Shown here one piece after another: positions 9,123-18,600 of a stretch of 36,668 nucleotides of DNA. Source of the DNA: Verrucomicrobiota bacterium. Lineage in GTDB: Bacteria; Verrucomicrobiota; Verrucomicrobiia; Limisphaerales; UBA1096. The stretch covers positions 1-36,668 of the forward strand of contig JASMKO010000107.1 of assembly GCA_030749225.1 (NCBI GenBank), written 5' to 3'. Numbering within the stretch: position 1 is the first letter of the stretch; each line of letters begins with the position of its first letter. Both the position numbers and the translations under genes were made by a program. The notes under the pieces were generated by a model. It made no database searches. It had not been told where the DNA came from and saw only the letters and a program-made list of their open reading frames with translations.

Positions 9123-10550
9123 ATGAACTCGGAACAATTTGCCACTGGACTAAATCGCCGCTCGTTCTTGAACAACGTCTCCTTGGGTGTTGGCTCGATC
9201 GCATTAACATCGATGCTTGGCCCGCGCGGCTTGGCCAAGCAGGGAAAGTTGTCGTCGTTTGGCGTGATCAATCCGCTGCATTTCGCCCCCAGGGCCAAGC
9301 GAGTGATTCACCTTTGCATGGCTGGCGGACCGTCCCATCTCGAGACACTCGACTACAAGCCGAAGCTGGCAGAGATGAACGGCAAGGGCATGCCCAGATC
9401 GATCACCGACGGCCAGCCGATCGCCCAGTTGCAGGGAAAAAAGGAATTGAAATGTCTGGGGCCGCAGCATGAGTTTCAAAACTTTGGCCAGTCCGGCCAA
9501 TCGATTTCCAAGGCACTGCCGCATATCGGCGGGATTGCGGATGAGATTTGCATCATCCGTTCGATGATCACACAGCAGATAAATCACGATCCGGCGCATA
9601 CGTTCATGAACACCGGCGCCCTTGTCGCCGGCCGGCCCAGCATGGGCTCATGGATCAATTACGGGCTCGGCAGCGAGGGGAGCGATCTGCCCGGTTTCGT
9701 GGTGCTGACTTCGGTAGGCGGGGCGCAGGATCAGCCGATTGCTTCGAGGCAGTGGCACAGCGGCTTTTTGCCAAGCCGATTCCAGGGTGTGCATTTCCAC
9801 TCGACTGGTGACCCAGTATTGTATATCAGCAATCCCAAGGGTGTAGATCCGAAAGGACAGGGTGCAGTTATCGACGCCGTCAACTCGATCAACAAACTAC
9901 GCAACAAAACTGTTGCAGATCCGGAGATTGCCACGCGTATCAGCCAGTACGAGATGGCGTTCCGCATGCAGACAAGCGTGCCGGAACTGATCGATACGTC
10001 GAAGGAGCCGCAGCATGTGCTTGACCTGTACGGAGCCAAGCCGGGCGACGGTTCGTTTGCGAGCAACTGCATGTTGGCCCGGCGCCTGGCCGAGCGTGGC
10101 ACGCGGTTCATCCAGCTTTATCACCGTGGCTGGGATCACCATGGTGGCGTGAAAAACGGCGTGCTCACCACGGCCAAGCATATCGACAAGGCTTCTGCCG
10201 CGCTTATCAAGGACCTGAAGGATCGTGGAATGCTCGACGACACGTTGATAATCTGGGGCGGCGAATTTGGCCGCACCCCAATGGCGCAGGGCTCAGGACG
10301 CGACCACCACATGAAGGGTTTTTCATTCTGGCTGGCCGGCGGTGGCATCAAGGGCGGCATCAGCCACGGCAACACTGACGACCTAGGTTATCATTCAGTC
10401 GAGGATGTTGTCACCGTGCACGATTTTCATGCCACGATGCTGCATTTGCTAGGAGTCGATCACGAAAAATTCACCTTCAAGTTTCAGGGACTCGACTTCC
10501 GACTCAGCGGCGTCGAGGAGGCCCACGTGCTCAAGAAGTTGATCGCGTAG
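9123..10550 (+). CDS. DUF1501 (sulfatase-like) secreted protein
   Basis: A 475-residue DUF1501 protein paired with the upstream PSCyt gene as in most planctomycete and verrucomicrobial genomes. The N-terminus NRRSFLNNVSLGVGSIALTS is a Tat-type leader lacking only a perfect twin-arginine consensus. The body carries HLCMAGGPSHLETLDYKPKL near residue 65, RGWDHHGGV, and WGGEFGRTPMAQGSGRDHH, where alkaline-phosphatase-like metal ligands occur in the family. It is probably folded before export and works in the periplasm with the PSCyt protein; no substrate is known. The spacing of 11 bases to the upstream stop supports an operon. Confidence 0.92.
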   Translation: MNSEQFATGLNRRSFLNNVSLGVGSIALTSMLGPRGLAKQGKLSSFGVINPLHFAPRAKRVIHLCMAGGPSHLETLDYKPKLAEMNGKGMPRSITDGQPIAQLQGKKELKCLGPQHEFQNFGQSGQSISKALPHIGGIADEICIIRSMITQQINHDPAHTFMNTGALVAGRPSMGSWINYGLGSEGSDLPGFVVLTSVGGAQDQPIASRQWHSGFLPSRFQGVHFHSTGDPVLYISNPKGVDPKGQGAVIDAVNSINKLRNKTVADPEIATRISQYEMAFRMQTSVPELIDTSKEPQHVLDLYGAKPGDGSFASNCMLARRLAERGTRFIQLYHRGWDHHGGVKNGVLTTAKHIDKASAALIKDLKDRGMLDDTLIIWGGEFGRTPMAQGSGRDHHMKGFSFWLAGGGIKGGISHGNTDDLGYHSVEDVVTVHDFHATMLHLLGVDHEKFTFKFQGLDFRLSGVEEAHVLKKLIA

Positions 10551-10601
10551 GGTCCGGCTATCCCGAGCAGTCCACGACAAATCTGGGCGCTGTCGATAAA
10601 G

Positions 10602-12386
10602 TTATGGCTTGGCCAGGAGGGCGGCGGCTTTTTTGATGTTCCAGCCGGATTGCTCCAGTGCATCGGTGGCTTCGGTGTCGCTCGCGTGGGTGAGTTGGCG
10701 GAGGATGCGGACCGCTCGGTCGCGCAACTTGGTGTTACTCGGGTCGAGATCGACCATTAGGTTGCCGATCACTTTGCCGCTTTTGGCCATCGCGAGCGTG
10801 GTGATGATGTTCAGGATTAGCTTGGTGGCGGTGCCGCTCTTAAGCCGGGTTGAGCCGGTGAGCAGTTCGGGGCCGAGGTCCGGCCTGATGACGAGGTCCG
10901 GTCGGTTATCGCGTGGGAGTTTCAGCCCGGGATTGAAGCAGAGCAGCGCGGTTTTCGCGCCGCGCCGGTTGGCTTCCCAGATGCCGCCCCACACGAACGG
11001 CGTGCGCCCACTGGCGGCGATGCCGATGAAGACATCTCTTTTTTCGACACCGCGAAACCGCACCGCCTCGGCTCCCGCGTCGGGATCGTCCTCGGCCCCC
11101 TCGATGGAGCGGTGCAGCGCCGGTTGGCCGCCGGCGATGATGCCCTGCACCTGCTCCGGGTCGGTGCGGAAGGTGGGTGGGCATTCGCTTGCATCGAGTA
11201 CGCCGAGGCGGCCGCTTGTGCCGGATCCGCTGTAGAAGAGCCGTCCGCCATCCCGAAACGCGTCGCGTACCCAGCGGATCACACGCACGATTTTGGTTTT
11301 CTCACGGGCGATGGCGGTGGGGAGTCGGCGGTCCTCGTCGAGGAACAAATCTACCGCTTGGCCAAGCGGCATATCGTTGAGTTGCATCGAGCGTGGATGC
11401 CGCTGCTCGGTTGGTGCCTGGTCAAGCTGCGCGAGGGCGGGCACGGGGATGGCCGGAAGATCGGCCCTGACGCCGGTGTCTGTCTTGGACGCCTGCCGCC
11501 TGGCTAGTCGGTGGGCGAGGCAGAGCGCGCCAGTGCAGCTTTCGTTTTGGAGCGGGACGACTTGTGAACCGGGCCGCCGAGCGCGGATGGCCTTGGCGAC
11601 CTTGGCCGCGAACCGTGGCTGATTGAGCAGCACGCCACCGGCGAGCAGGAAGCGAACGGGCTTGGCTTTGCCAGCGAGTTTGCGGGCGCAGGCGCAGGCA
11701 TCCCTGGTCAGCGAGTCAGCTGCGCCGTCGAGGATGTCTCTGGCGATTTTGTCGCGCTTGGCCCATGCGGCGAAGACCTCCTCGGCCAAGCCGGCAACTT
11801 CGGCCTTGTCGGAGTGGGCAACCCACTCGATGAGTGTCTCGGGGGAGTTGAGTTGGAGTCGGCGCAGCAGTCGTTGGCCTAGTGCGGACCATCTGCCGTC
11901 GCGGTCGAGGTAAAACACGCAGGCCCTGAGGGCGCGTAGGCCGATCTCGTAGCCGCTGCCCTTGTCGCCAAGGATGTGTCCCCAGCCTCCGAGCTTGGCT
12001 GTGGTGCCGTCTGGGGATTGGCCGTAGCAGCAGGAACCGGTGCCGCTGAGCACGAGCACGCGGTGGGCTGTGGTGAGTCGTGTGTCGGCGGCAAGCGCGG
12101 TCTCGAGATCGTGGGTGGCGTGTAGGGCAGCACTTGGCCAGGCTCGGGCGGCGGCGCGGCGGAGTCGTTGCTTGTCAGCTTCCGTGCGGGCGCCAGCCAT
12201 GCCGATGGCGACAGCGGATGGTGTAGGGAATTGCCGTGCGATCTGGCGAATCCGCTTGGCCAACTGAGAGTCGTTGAGGAGGCGCAGATTGGCCGGGCCG
12301 AACTCGGCACGGATGACTCGGCTGCCGGCTTCGTACAATGCGACGGTGTGGGTGGCGCCGCACTCGATACCAAGCAGTCCAGCCAC
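10602..12386 (-). CDS. Fusion of a BadF/NagK-like amino-sugar kinase with MurQ etherase
   Basis: The 594-residue product joins two enzymes. Residues 1 to about 300 are a BadF/BadG/BcrA/BcrD-type kinase related to N-acetylglucosamine/N-acetylmuramate kinases: GIECGATHTVA at the phosphate loop, LVLSGTGSCCYG, GGWGHILGDKGSGYEIG, and a late FLLAGGVLLN. Residues from about 330 are N-acetylmuramic acid 6-phosphate etherase, with YSGSGTSGRLGVLDASECPP (catalytic Glu region), SIEGAEDD and TGSTRLKSGTATKL. The C-terminus ends in a small UBA-like helix. Together they would phosphorylate MurNAc or GlcNAc and cleave the lactyl ether during peptidoglycan recycling in the cytoplasm. The start is GTG at 12386, four bases from the thioesterase stop. 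Confidence 0.9.
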   Translation of the reverse strand: MAGLLGIECGATHTVALYEAGSRVIRAEFGPANLRLLNDSQLAKRIRQIARQFPTPSAVAIGMAGARTEADKQRLRRAAARAWPSAALHATHDLETALAADTRLTTAHRVLVLSGTGSCCYGQSPDGTTAKLGGWGHILGDKGSGYEIGLRALRACVFYLDRDGRWSALGQRLLRRLQLNSPETLIEWVAHSDKAEVAGLAEEVFAAWAKRDKIARDILDGAADSLTRDACACARKLAGKAKPVRFLLAGGVLLNQPRFAAKVAKAIRARRPGSQVVPLQNESCTGALCLAHRLARRQASKTDTGVRADLPAIPVPALAQLDQAPTEQRHPRSMQLNDMPLGQAVDLFLDEDRRLPTAIAREKTKIVRVIRWVRDAFRDGGRLFYSGSGTSGRLGVLDASECPPTFRTDPEQVQGIIAGGQPALHRSIEGAEDDPDAGAEAVRFRGVEKRDVFIGIAASGRTPFVWGGIWEANRRGAKTALLCFNPGLKLPRDNRPDLVIRPDLGPELLTGSTRLKSGTATKLILNIITTLAMAKSGKVIGNLMVDLDPSNTKLRDRAVRILRQLTHASDTEATDALEQSGWNIKKAAALLAKP

Positions 12387-12389
12387 TGT

Positions 12390-12836
12390 TCAGTCCTTGA
12401 GCAGTTCCGCCGGGGCAACCTCGAGTTCCGAGGCAATGGCCTCCGGGATGGTGCAGACTTTCATCGAGCGGCGGTCGGTGATCGAGACGCAGACGACTGT
12501 CATTTCGCCGGTTGCAGCGAGTTCAGGCATGTCACCGTTGAGCTTCCGAATCTTGAATTGGTAAGTGATCGACTTCGAACGTAGCCGGGCGACGAGCAGG
12601 TGAATCTCGATCTCGTCCTCGAAGCGCAGCGGCTTTTTGAAGTCGAACCCGACATGGACACGTGGCCAGCCGACGCGCGGGCCGTCCGGGGTGGCGACGA
12701 TCGAGTAGCCGATCGAGCGAAAAAAACGGTGCTCGGCCGCCTCGAGGTATTTGGCGTAGTTCGAGAAATGGACGATGCCGGCCATGTCGGTCTCGGAAAA
12801 CTCGACAGTGCGGACGAATTTGAACTCACAAGCCAC
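12390..12836 (-). CDS. Acyl-CoA thioesterase, 4-hydroxybenzoyl-CoA thioesterase/YbgC type
   Basis: A 148-residue hot-dog-fold thioesterase. The first strand and active-site region read VEFSETDMAGIVHFSNYAKY, where the Asp before M-A-G-I-V-H is the usual catalytic residue. This is followed by YLEAAEHRFFRSIGY and later RFEDEIEIHLLVARLRSKS. The family hydrolyses short or aromatic acyl-CoAs; the substrate is not predictable. Length matches the family (130-150). It lies directly upstream of the kinase-MurQ fusion on the same strand with a three-base gap, so translation of the two is likely linked, although no pathway connects them obviously. Confidence 0.88.
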   Translation of the reverse strand: MACEFKFVRTVEFSETDMAGIVHFSNYAKYLEAAEHRFFRSIGYSIVATPDGPRVGWPRVHVGFDFKKPLRFEDEIEIHLLVARLRSKSITYQFKIRKLNGDMPELAATGEMTVVCVSITDRRSMKVCTIPEAIASELEVAPAELLKD

Positions 12837-12878
12837 GGCCGGAATGTAGAGCGGCCTGGGGGCGAAGACGACAGGTTT

Positions 12879-13739
12879 TTATTTGCCGAGCAAGCCGTGC
12901 AGGTAGGCGAACACGAGGTCCGGCAGGTCGTCACTGTAGCCGCCCTCCATCGCGCTGGCCACCGGTACGCCGAGCCCGGCGAGCGCCTTGCCGAACCAGC
13001 GGAAGTCGTCTGCGCTGAGTTTTTGGTTGGAGAGTGGGTCGCCGGCGTAGGCGTCGAACCCGGCTGAGACGATGACCAGCTCGGGGCTGTAAGCCTTGAG
13101 GTCGTCGAGCGCTCGCTCGGCGATTTTGCGGTAATCCTCGCGCGGTAGATTGGGTCGGGCGGTGTAGTTGTGGCAGTTGTCGAAGGACTTCGTGCCGGTG
13201 CCGGGGTAGGCGGGGTGCTGGTGGATGGAGAAAAACTCGACGCAGTTTTGCCGCGCCAAAATATCCTCCGTGCCGTTGCCGTGGTGCACGTCAAAGTCGA
13301 ACACGGCGGTTTTGCGTGAGCCGCCCGCCTTGGCCTCGAGCGCAGTGATGGCGACTGAGCCAAGGTAGCAGAATCCCATCGCCCGTTCCTTGGTCGCGTG
13401 GTGCCCCGGCGGGCGCAGCAGGCTGAAGTTTGGCTTGCCGGCCTTGGCCAGCTCGAGCGCCTTGAGCGCCCCGCCGGCGCCTCGCAGGGCGTGGTCGCGA
13501 ATACCGTCGTGGTAAGCGGTGTCACCGTCGAAGTCGTGTGGCTCGGACAAGCGCTGAAAATGGTTGGTCGAGTGGGCGCGCAGCACCATGGCCTCGGGTG
13601 CCGGTTCCGGCTTGAGCCACTCGAGCTTCAGCTCGCTCTGTGTCTTGAGTTTTTTAGTCGAACCACTGACGCGGAAAGGCCGCTCCGGATGCCCGGGGCT
13701 GTGGTAGGCGGTGCATTGTTCGTCGGTGATGATGGTCAT
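12879..13739 (-). CDS. Histone-deacetylase-family (class II-like) amidohydrolase
   Basis: A 286-residue member of the arginase/deacetylase superfamily. The zinc and catalytic boxes are clear: LLRPPGHHATKERAMGFCYL (His-His dyad), VFDFDVHHGNGTED (metal ligands Asp and His), VSAGFDAYAGDPLS (second Asp ligand) and MEGGYSDD near the end. Bacterial members deacetylate polyamines, acetylated lysines or small molecules; the substrate here is unknown. It heads the minus-strand group with the thioesterase and kinase-MurQ fusion (42-base gap). Its start ATG at 13739 faces the divergent gene at 13848, leaving about 108 bases that must hold both promoters. Confidence 0.92.
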   Translation of the reverse strand: MTIITDEQCTAYHSPGHPERPFRVSGSTKKLKTQSELKLEWLKPEPAPEAMVLRAHSTNHFQRLSEPHDFDGDTAYHDGIRDHALRGAGGALKALELAKAGKPNFSLLRPPGHHATKERAMGFCYLGSVAITALEAKAGGSRKTAVFDFDVHHGNGTEDILARQNCVEFFSIHQHPAYPGTGTKSFDNCHNYTARPNLPREDYRKIAERALDDLKAYSPELVIVSAGFDAYAGDPLSNQKLSADDFRWFGKALAGLGVPVASAMEGGYSDDLPDLVFAYLHGLLGK

Positions 13740-13847
13740 TTTGCTGGGGCAGAAAAATAGCGCTTGGCTACGCGGATGAAAAGCATTGGTCTGCCATTTT
13801 CCGTTTGCGCCACTTGGCCAAGCAGGGCACTCTTCGCTCTTCCAATA

Positions 13848-14591
13848 ATGACGACGTTTCTAATCCTTGGCCCGTTTGTTTTCGTCTGGGCTGTGGCGGC
13901 GATTTTTTACGCGCTGGGCCGTCGGCGTGCGCGCCGGACGCGACTCAACGAGATCACGTTTGCGCGCAGTGTGAGGCGGCGGTTGGCACCGTCGGTTTTC
14001 AGTCGACCACGCACCTGGCTGGCCGTGCGCTCGCGCAATCCAGAGGATGTCGCCCGCTCGATGGGGCTGGACGGGCTGCGTCCGTGCGCCTTTGCCGAGG
14101 CGTTGGACGACCCCGATGCCGTGCGGCTGTTCGTCTCGCCGCCGGTCAATGGCTGGGTGGTAGTGATGGGGGGGGCACTCCCCGATCCTTCGGAGGATAT
14201 CGATGTTTGCTACCGGTTTTTGGCGGACATGAGCGATCGGCTGGGTCATGTGCAGTTTTTTCACGGAAACCCGGCGCTGGGCCACCACGCCTGGGCCAAG
14301 CTCATCGAGCGGAAGGTTACTCGCGCCTATGCCTGGACTGGCGAGACGGCCTGGAACGAGGGCAGGACGACGCTCGCCGAGGAGAAGACCGGGATGAAAT
14401 GTTTCGACTATCTAACGTCGGGTAACGAGGAATCGTATCAGCTTTGGGAGACGGTCGGCGCGAACGTGGATCGGCTGCCGGTGCTGGCTTCGATCTGGAG
14501 CGTTGACCCGGTGGTGTTTGAGGATGCGGCGATGCGATTGAAACCGGGCTGGGCCGGCCGGTTGCCGGTGCGGCGATCCGAGATGAATTGA
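13848..14591 (+). CDS. Membrane-anchored protein of unknown function
   Basis: I do not recognise this 247-residue protein. Residues 3-22 (TFLILGPFVFVWAVAAIFYA) form one hydrophobic anchor, followed by an arginine-rich stretch (GRRRARRTR) that should stay cytoplasmic, and then a soluble alpha/beta domain. That domain includes VSPPVNGWVVVMGG, a pattern of alternating small and tryptophan residues, and GETAWNEGRTTLAEE, which resembles segments of verrucomicrobial proteins annotated only as hypothetical. I chose ATG 13848 because the anchor starts there; an ATG at 13764 would add 28 residues. A TTGGCCAA palindrome lies 27 bases upstream of the start. Small zinc-ribbon and lipoprotein genes follow. 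Confidence 0.7.
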   Translation: MTTFLILGPFVFVWAVAAIFYALGRRRARRTRLNEITFARSVRRRLAPSVFSRPRTWLAVRSRNPEDVARSMGLDGLRPCAFAEALDDPDAVRLFVSPPVNGWVVVMGGALPDPSEDIDVCYRFLADMSDRLGHVQFFHGNPALGHHAWAKLIERKVTRAYAWTGETAWNEGRTTLAEEKTGMKCFDYLTSGNEESYQLWETVGANVDRLPVLASIWSVDPVVFEDAAMRLKPGWAGRLPVRRSEMN

Positions 14592-14617
14592 CCGCTTGCC
14601 TTGGCCAAGCGCTCCCG

Positions 14618-14884
14618 ATGACGTCCGACGAATGCCCGAACTGCGGCGCCGAACTTCCCTCCAAGGCGCGCGCCTGCCCGGAGTGCGGCGCCTGCCCGGA
14701 CACCGGTTGGGCCGACGAGGCGCAATACGAGTCCACTCACCTGCCGGAGGAGAAGTTCGACTACGACGACTTTGTGCAGCGGGAGTTCTGGGAGGGTGGC
14801 CGGCCGGCCGGCAAGCGGCTGCACTGGCTCTGGATCGGCGTGGCCATCCTGCTGATCTTGTTTTTCCTGACACATGCCTGGTGA
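14618..14884 (+). CDS. Small zinc-ribbon protein with a C-terminal membrane anchor
   Basis: An 88-residue protein starting MTSDECPNCGAELPSKARAC. Two C-P-x-C-G knuckles (CPNCG, CPECG) 14 residues apart form a zinc ribbon, and residues 69-84 (LWIGVAILLILFFLTH) are a single membrane helix close to the C-terminus. The middle is acidic (EEKFDYDDFVQREFW). Tail-anchored zinc-ribbon proteins of this size are common and uncharacterised. The start at 14618 lies 10 bases after a TTGGCCAA palindrome, which therefore overlaps the region where the ribosome-binding site should be. It is cotranscribed with its neighbours judging by spacing (26 bases after the previous stop). Confidence 0.8.
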   Translation: MTSDECPNCGAELPSKARACPECGACPDTGWADEAQYESTHLPEEKFDYDDFVQREFWEGGRPAGKRLHWLWIGVAILLILFFLTHAW

Positions 14885-14939
14885 GCGATTGCGGGCTTTA
14901 CAAACCGCCCCGTGAGCCGCAAGGTTTCTGGCGTTGTTG

Positions 14940-15350
14940 ATGAGGTGGTTTTTCTCAATGGGCGTGATGGTTTTCCTGTTGGCGGGATGTACCACGAGCA
15001 CCATAACCAACCTCACGCCGCGCGAGCTGTCGTGGAGCCAGACCGGCCTCTACCAGGTCGAGGCGATGTACCAGAGCAACCAGCGCACGCTCGACACGGG
15101 CTCGATCAAGCCGATCGTGATCTTTAACAACCAGGCTTTCCCGATGCGGCAAACCCAGCTCACCGAGGGCCGATGGGAGACGCTCATTCCGATCCCCGAC
15201 GGTACGCGGGTCATCAACTACCATTTCAAGTTCGACTACGAATACAGCGCCGTGCTCATGCGCGGTGCAGACAGCAAGCTTTCGCCGCCGTACCAGCTCC
15301 GGATTGTCGATGACTCCACCACCGGCAACTTCCTGATGCGGCGGGAATGA
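14940..15350 (+). CDS. Small lipoprotein of unknown function
   Basis: A 136-residue protein with a lipoprotein signal: MRWFFSMGVMVFLLAGC, with the lipobox L-A-G-C placing the acylated Cys at residue 17. The mature part is beta-rich (WETLIPIPDGTRVINYHFKF, YQLRIVDDSTTGNF) and looks like one immunoglobulin-like or carbohydrate-binding-like sandwich; I cannot name the family. It is probably attached to the membrane facing the periplasm. ATG 14940 is chosen because it starts the signal peptide; two TTG codons directly upstream are possible alternatives. The next gene starts 12 bases after its stop. Confidence 0.75.
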   Translation: MRWFFSMGVMVFLLAGCTTSTITNLTPRELSWSQTGLYQVEAMYQSNQRTLDTGSIKPIVIFNNQAFPMRQTQLTEGRWETLIPIPDGTRVINYHFKFDYEYSAVLMRGADSKLSPPYQLRIVDDSTTGNFLMRRE

Positions 15351-15362
15351 CCGATCGACACT

Positions 15363-15584
15363 ATGCAACGCATCAAGCTTTTCAAGGGACTGGAAACCGA
15401 GGTTGAGGTGCTCGAGGAGCAGATCAACGCTTGGGCCGAGAGTGAGGGGGTGAAGATCCTCCAGGCCACCGGCAACATCGCCACCCAGAGCTACAACCCG
15501 GCTGCCAAGCCGGGCGGCTCGCTACAGGGCAACGTCGCTGTTGCGTCCGACGTGCTGATCACGGTCCTGTACGAAACGAGTTAA
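15363..15584 (+). CDS. Small protein resembling Cse60-type proteins
   Basis: A 73-residue protein, MQRIKLFKGLETEVEVLEEQ, then NAWAESEGVKILQATGNIA and a final strand VLITVLYETS. The pattern of a first strand, an acidic helix, a V-K-I-L-x-x-x-G-N-I-A strand and a last V-L-Y-E strand resembles the short Cse60/DUF2758-like proteins found next to metabolic genes in many bacteria, but the match is by memory of pattern only. No catalytic residues are evident. It is the last gene of the small plus-strand group, 12 bases after the lipoprotein. It converges on the large cytochrome protein gene with 89 bases between stops. Confidence 0.6.
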   Translation: MQRIKLFKGLETEVEVLEEQINAWAESEGVKILQATGNIATQSYNPAAKPGGSLQGNVAVASDVLITVLYETS

Positions 15585-15673
15585 CCGCCTTTTCGGCTGA
15601 TTCCTTCTCTCCACTGGGGGGAGAAAGTGACTGAAGACCGGGTGAGGGGGGAGAGCGCTTGGCCAAGCGCGTG

Positions 15674-18600
15674 TCACTCACCAGCCGTTCGCAGCAGCTC
15701 AATCCGGTCGAACCAAGCCGGGCCGCCCATTGCCGTCGGAGCGATGCCAGTTAGCGTCAGGTCGCCAAAATCCTTCCAAAGATCTCGAGTGATCATCGTC
15801 CATTCGATCGGCCGTTTTTCCGACACGCGGGTCGCCTGCCACGCGGTACTGTTTTTGCCACTGTAATAGCGTCGCGCCGGGTTGCGGGGTGAGGGCCAAG
15901 CGCCGTTGTTGGCCAATTCCACCATCACGCCGGCTGCATCGGGTGCCTTCCATGCGAGGCGCAAATAGCGGTACTCGCCCGGTCCGGGGTTTTCCCGAAT
16001 GCGAAACGCCCATCCGGGGATGCGGCTCGAGTGCCGTTGCAACGGCGTGACGCGCAGCGACGCCGAGCCGCTGTGCCTGTCGCTTGTGACCACTGTTGCC
16101 GAGCCGCCGCCTTCCGTGAGCTGGTCGACAAACGCCGGGTTGTCGTCGAACAGCACCTGCCGCACCGGTGGCTGGCGCAGCCAGGCGATCACGTTGGCAA
16201 CGTCGCTTGGCTTCATGGTTACCCCGAGCGACTCCGGCATCAGCGACACGTCGAGCGACTTCAGTGACTGGATGTCCTTTCGCAGTACATCGAGCCGCAC
16301 GCCGCCGGCCATGGCCAGCGTCAGGCTGGCTGCCGACTCGCCCGCAAGCAGGCCGCTCAGCACCCGCCCGTCGGTGGTCTCGACCGTGTACGTCTCGTGG
16401 CCGGCGACGATCACTGTACTCGGCGCGAGAATGTCCCGTACAATTGTCTCCTCGGCCCGCCGAAACTCCGCCGTTAAGTCCGGCCCGACCGCGAAGCCGA
16501 TACCGTGCGCGCGATGGCAGATGGCGCAATGCTGGCTGAAAACCGCTTGGCCGGCGACTGTGTCGCGCTTGACTTTGAGCGCGGTGAGGAATCTTTGCAG
16601 CGTTGCATCATCCAATGGCTTGAGTGTGGCCAATAGCGCCTCCGCGCGCTTGGCCAAGCCAGCGTTTTTTTGCGCGAGCAACGCAGTACGCTGGACGGCG
16701 TTAAGCGCCGAGGGAGCCAGCTTGGCCTGCTCCATCGCCGCCACGACGGCCGGCAGGTGGTCGCTGCGGGTGAAGGCCGTCTCGAGGATGGCGCGGCGCA
16801 CCGGTGGCGTGGCGGCAGGGTAGGCGTTGAGCAGGCTGGCGGCGATCGCGGCATCGTTTTCCGAGGCCAAGCTGCGCACGGCGGCCAAGCGGCGTTCGGC
16901 CGGGAGCTGCACATCGGCCACCTCGCGTAGAGCCTTGCTCAGCCGCTCTTTTCGTTCAGCCGCAGTTTCGAGTTTCAATACGCGGGTTAGGTTGAGCGCG
17001 GCGACGCGCACGCTGCCTTCGCCGCGGGTGGCGAGTTGCATCAACGCCTCGCGGGACGTGTCGCTGATCGTGAGTGTGGTGGCGGATTTGAACGGCTCGC
17101 GCAATCCCTTCAGGCATTCGAGTTGCAGCTCCGGGTCGTGGAGTTCGCCCAGGAGCGCGATCACGCCGGAGAACTCCTCCCGGTTTTTCCGGGAGGCCAC
17201 CGCGCTGCAAAGGCGGCTTACCATCCCGCGCGCCTGGCCAAGCGCGGCCGACTTGTCCGATAGCAGGGCCTCAAGCATCGCGCCGGCACGGTTGCCGAGC
17301 GAGCTAAGGATGGCGCCATCGAGCCACATGTCGCCTCCGTGCTGCCTGGTCAAGTCGGCAAGCGTGCGTAGGGATCGCGCGTCATCGGATTCGCCGAGCG
17401 AAAGGGCGAGTTGCAGCCGGACGATCGGCGACGCGTCATTGGCTAGGCGCAGAGCGGCGGTGAGCAGGGGCTCGCTGTCGTCGAGGCGGCGTTCGGCTAG
17501 ACGCAACGCATGACGCCGTACGCCCGGTTCGGTGTGATCAAGCGCGGCGGCTAGTGTGTCATCGCCGAGCCGCCCTAGGCCGTCGAACGTGTAAAGTGCA
17601 TTGATGGCGGCGGCGGTGTTGTCATGTGGCAGCGCGAGGCTGGTATTCTGGGCACCGCGCTCGATCAGCAGCCGCCGGGCGGTTTGCCGTCGCCAAAAAC
17701 GAGGGCTGCCCACCTCGTAGGCGAGCGCATCGTCGTCGAGCTCGGTCAAGTTGGGCGACTGCGGCTCCGGCATCGTGTCGTGAACCAAGCGCCAGATGCG
17801 GCCGTGGTCGCGGCCGTCGTCGAGTCCGTATTGCTGCTGCAGGTAGCGCGGAATTGCCGAGTAATCCTCGATGATTTCGCGGTAAAAATCGACGATGTAA
17901 ATCGCACCCTCAGGCCCAATGGAAAGATGGATTGGATGAAACCAGATGTCGGTAGAGGCGAGGAATTCCGATTGCTCCGTGCCGTCCGTCCGCCGGATGT
18001 TGAGCCGTACCCCATCGCGCTGCAGCGTGGCGCGATGCACAAAATTTTGCGCCGGGGCACAGGCGAGGAGTTGGCCGCTCAAGCCGGGCAAGGCGGTGTC
18101 GGTGTAGACGAGCGGCGAGCAGGCGGAGGTGAAGTAGCCGTTGGGGATCGACTCCGCTGCGCCGTAACGGTCGCGGTAATATTTGCCGAATCCGGGATCG
18201 TCGGCGCGTTTGGTTCGCCACGGGTGCGGTTGGCTGACGGGGAACGTGGTGTTGTAGTCGGCGGCGTTGCGGCGCGAGGTCCGCACCGCGATGTCGACGT
18301 TTCGGGACAGGTAGCGCCACGGTAGCGGCGCGACCTGGATGCCGGGAGTGCCGGTGGAGATCACGAACCGGTCGCCGTCGTCGTTGAAGGTGAAACCGTA
18401 TGTGCCGGTGTGGCCGCTGACCGGCTCGAGCGCTGAGCCGTCCGGTCGGATGCGAAACCCGGTCACTGGCAGGTTGACCAGCGTGGGGAGGCGCGTGCCG
18501 GTGATGCGGCCGCCCTGGCCGCCGTCGATGTAAATCCAGTTGTCCGGCCCCCACTGCGGCGAGTTGATGCGGCGCTCGATGACGCCGGTCTTGAAGCCGG

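Noticed and set aside
15999-17513. Long plus-strand frames opposite the cytochrome c/HEAT gene
   Set aside because: They mirror the codon pattern of the real minus-strand gene, are low-complexity Arg/Ala/Ser-rich and lack family motifs.
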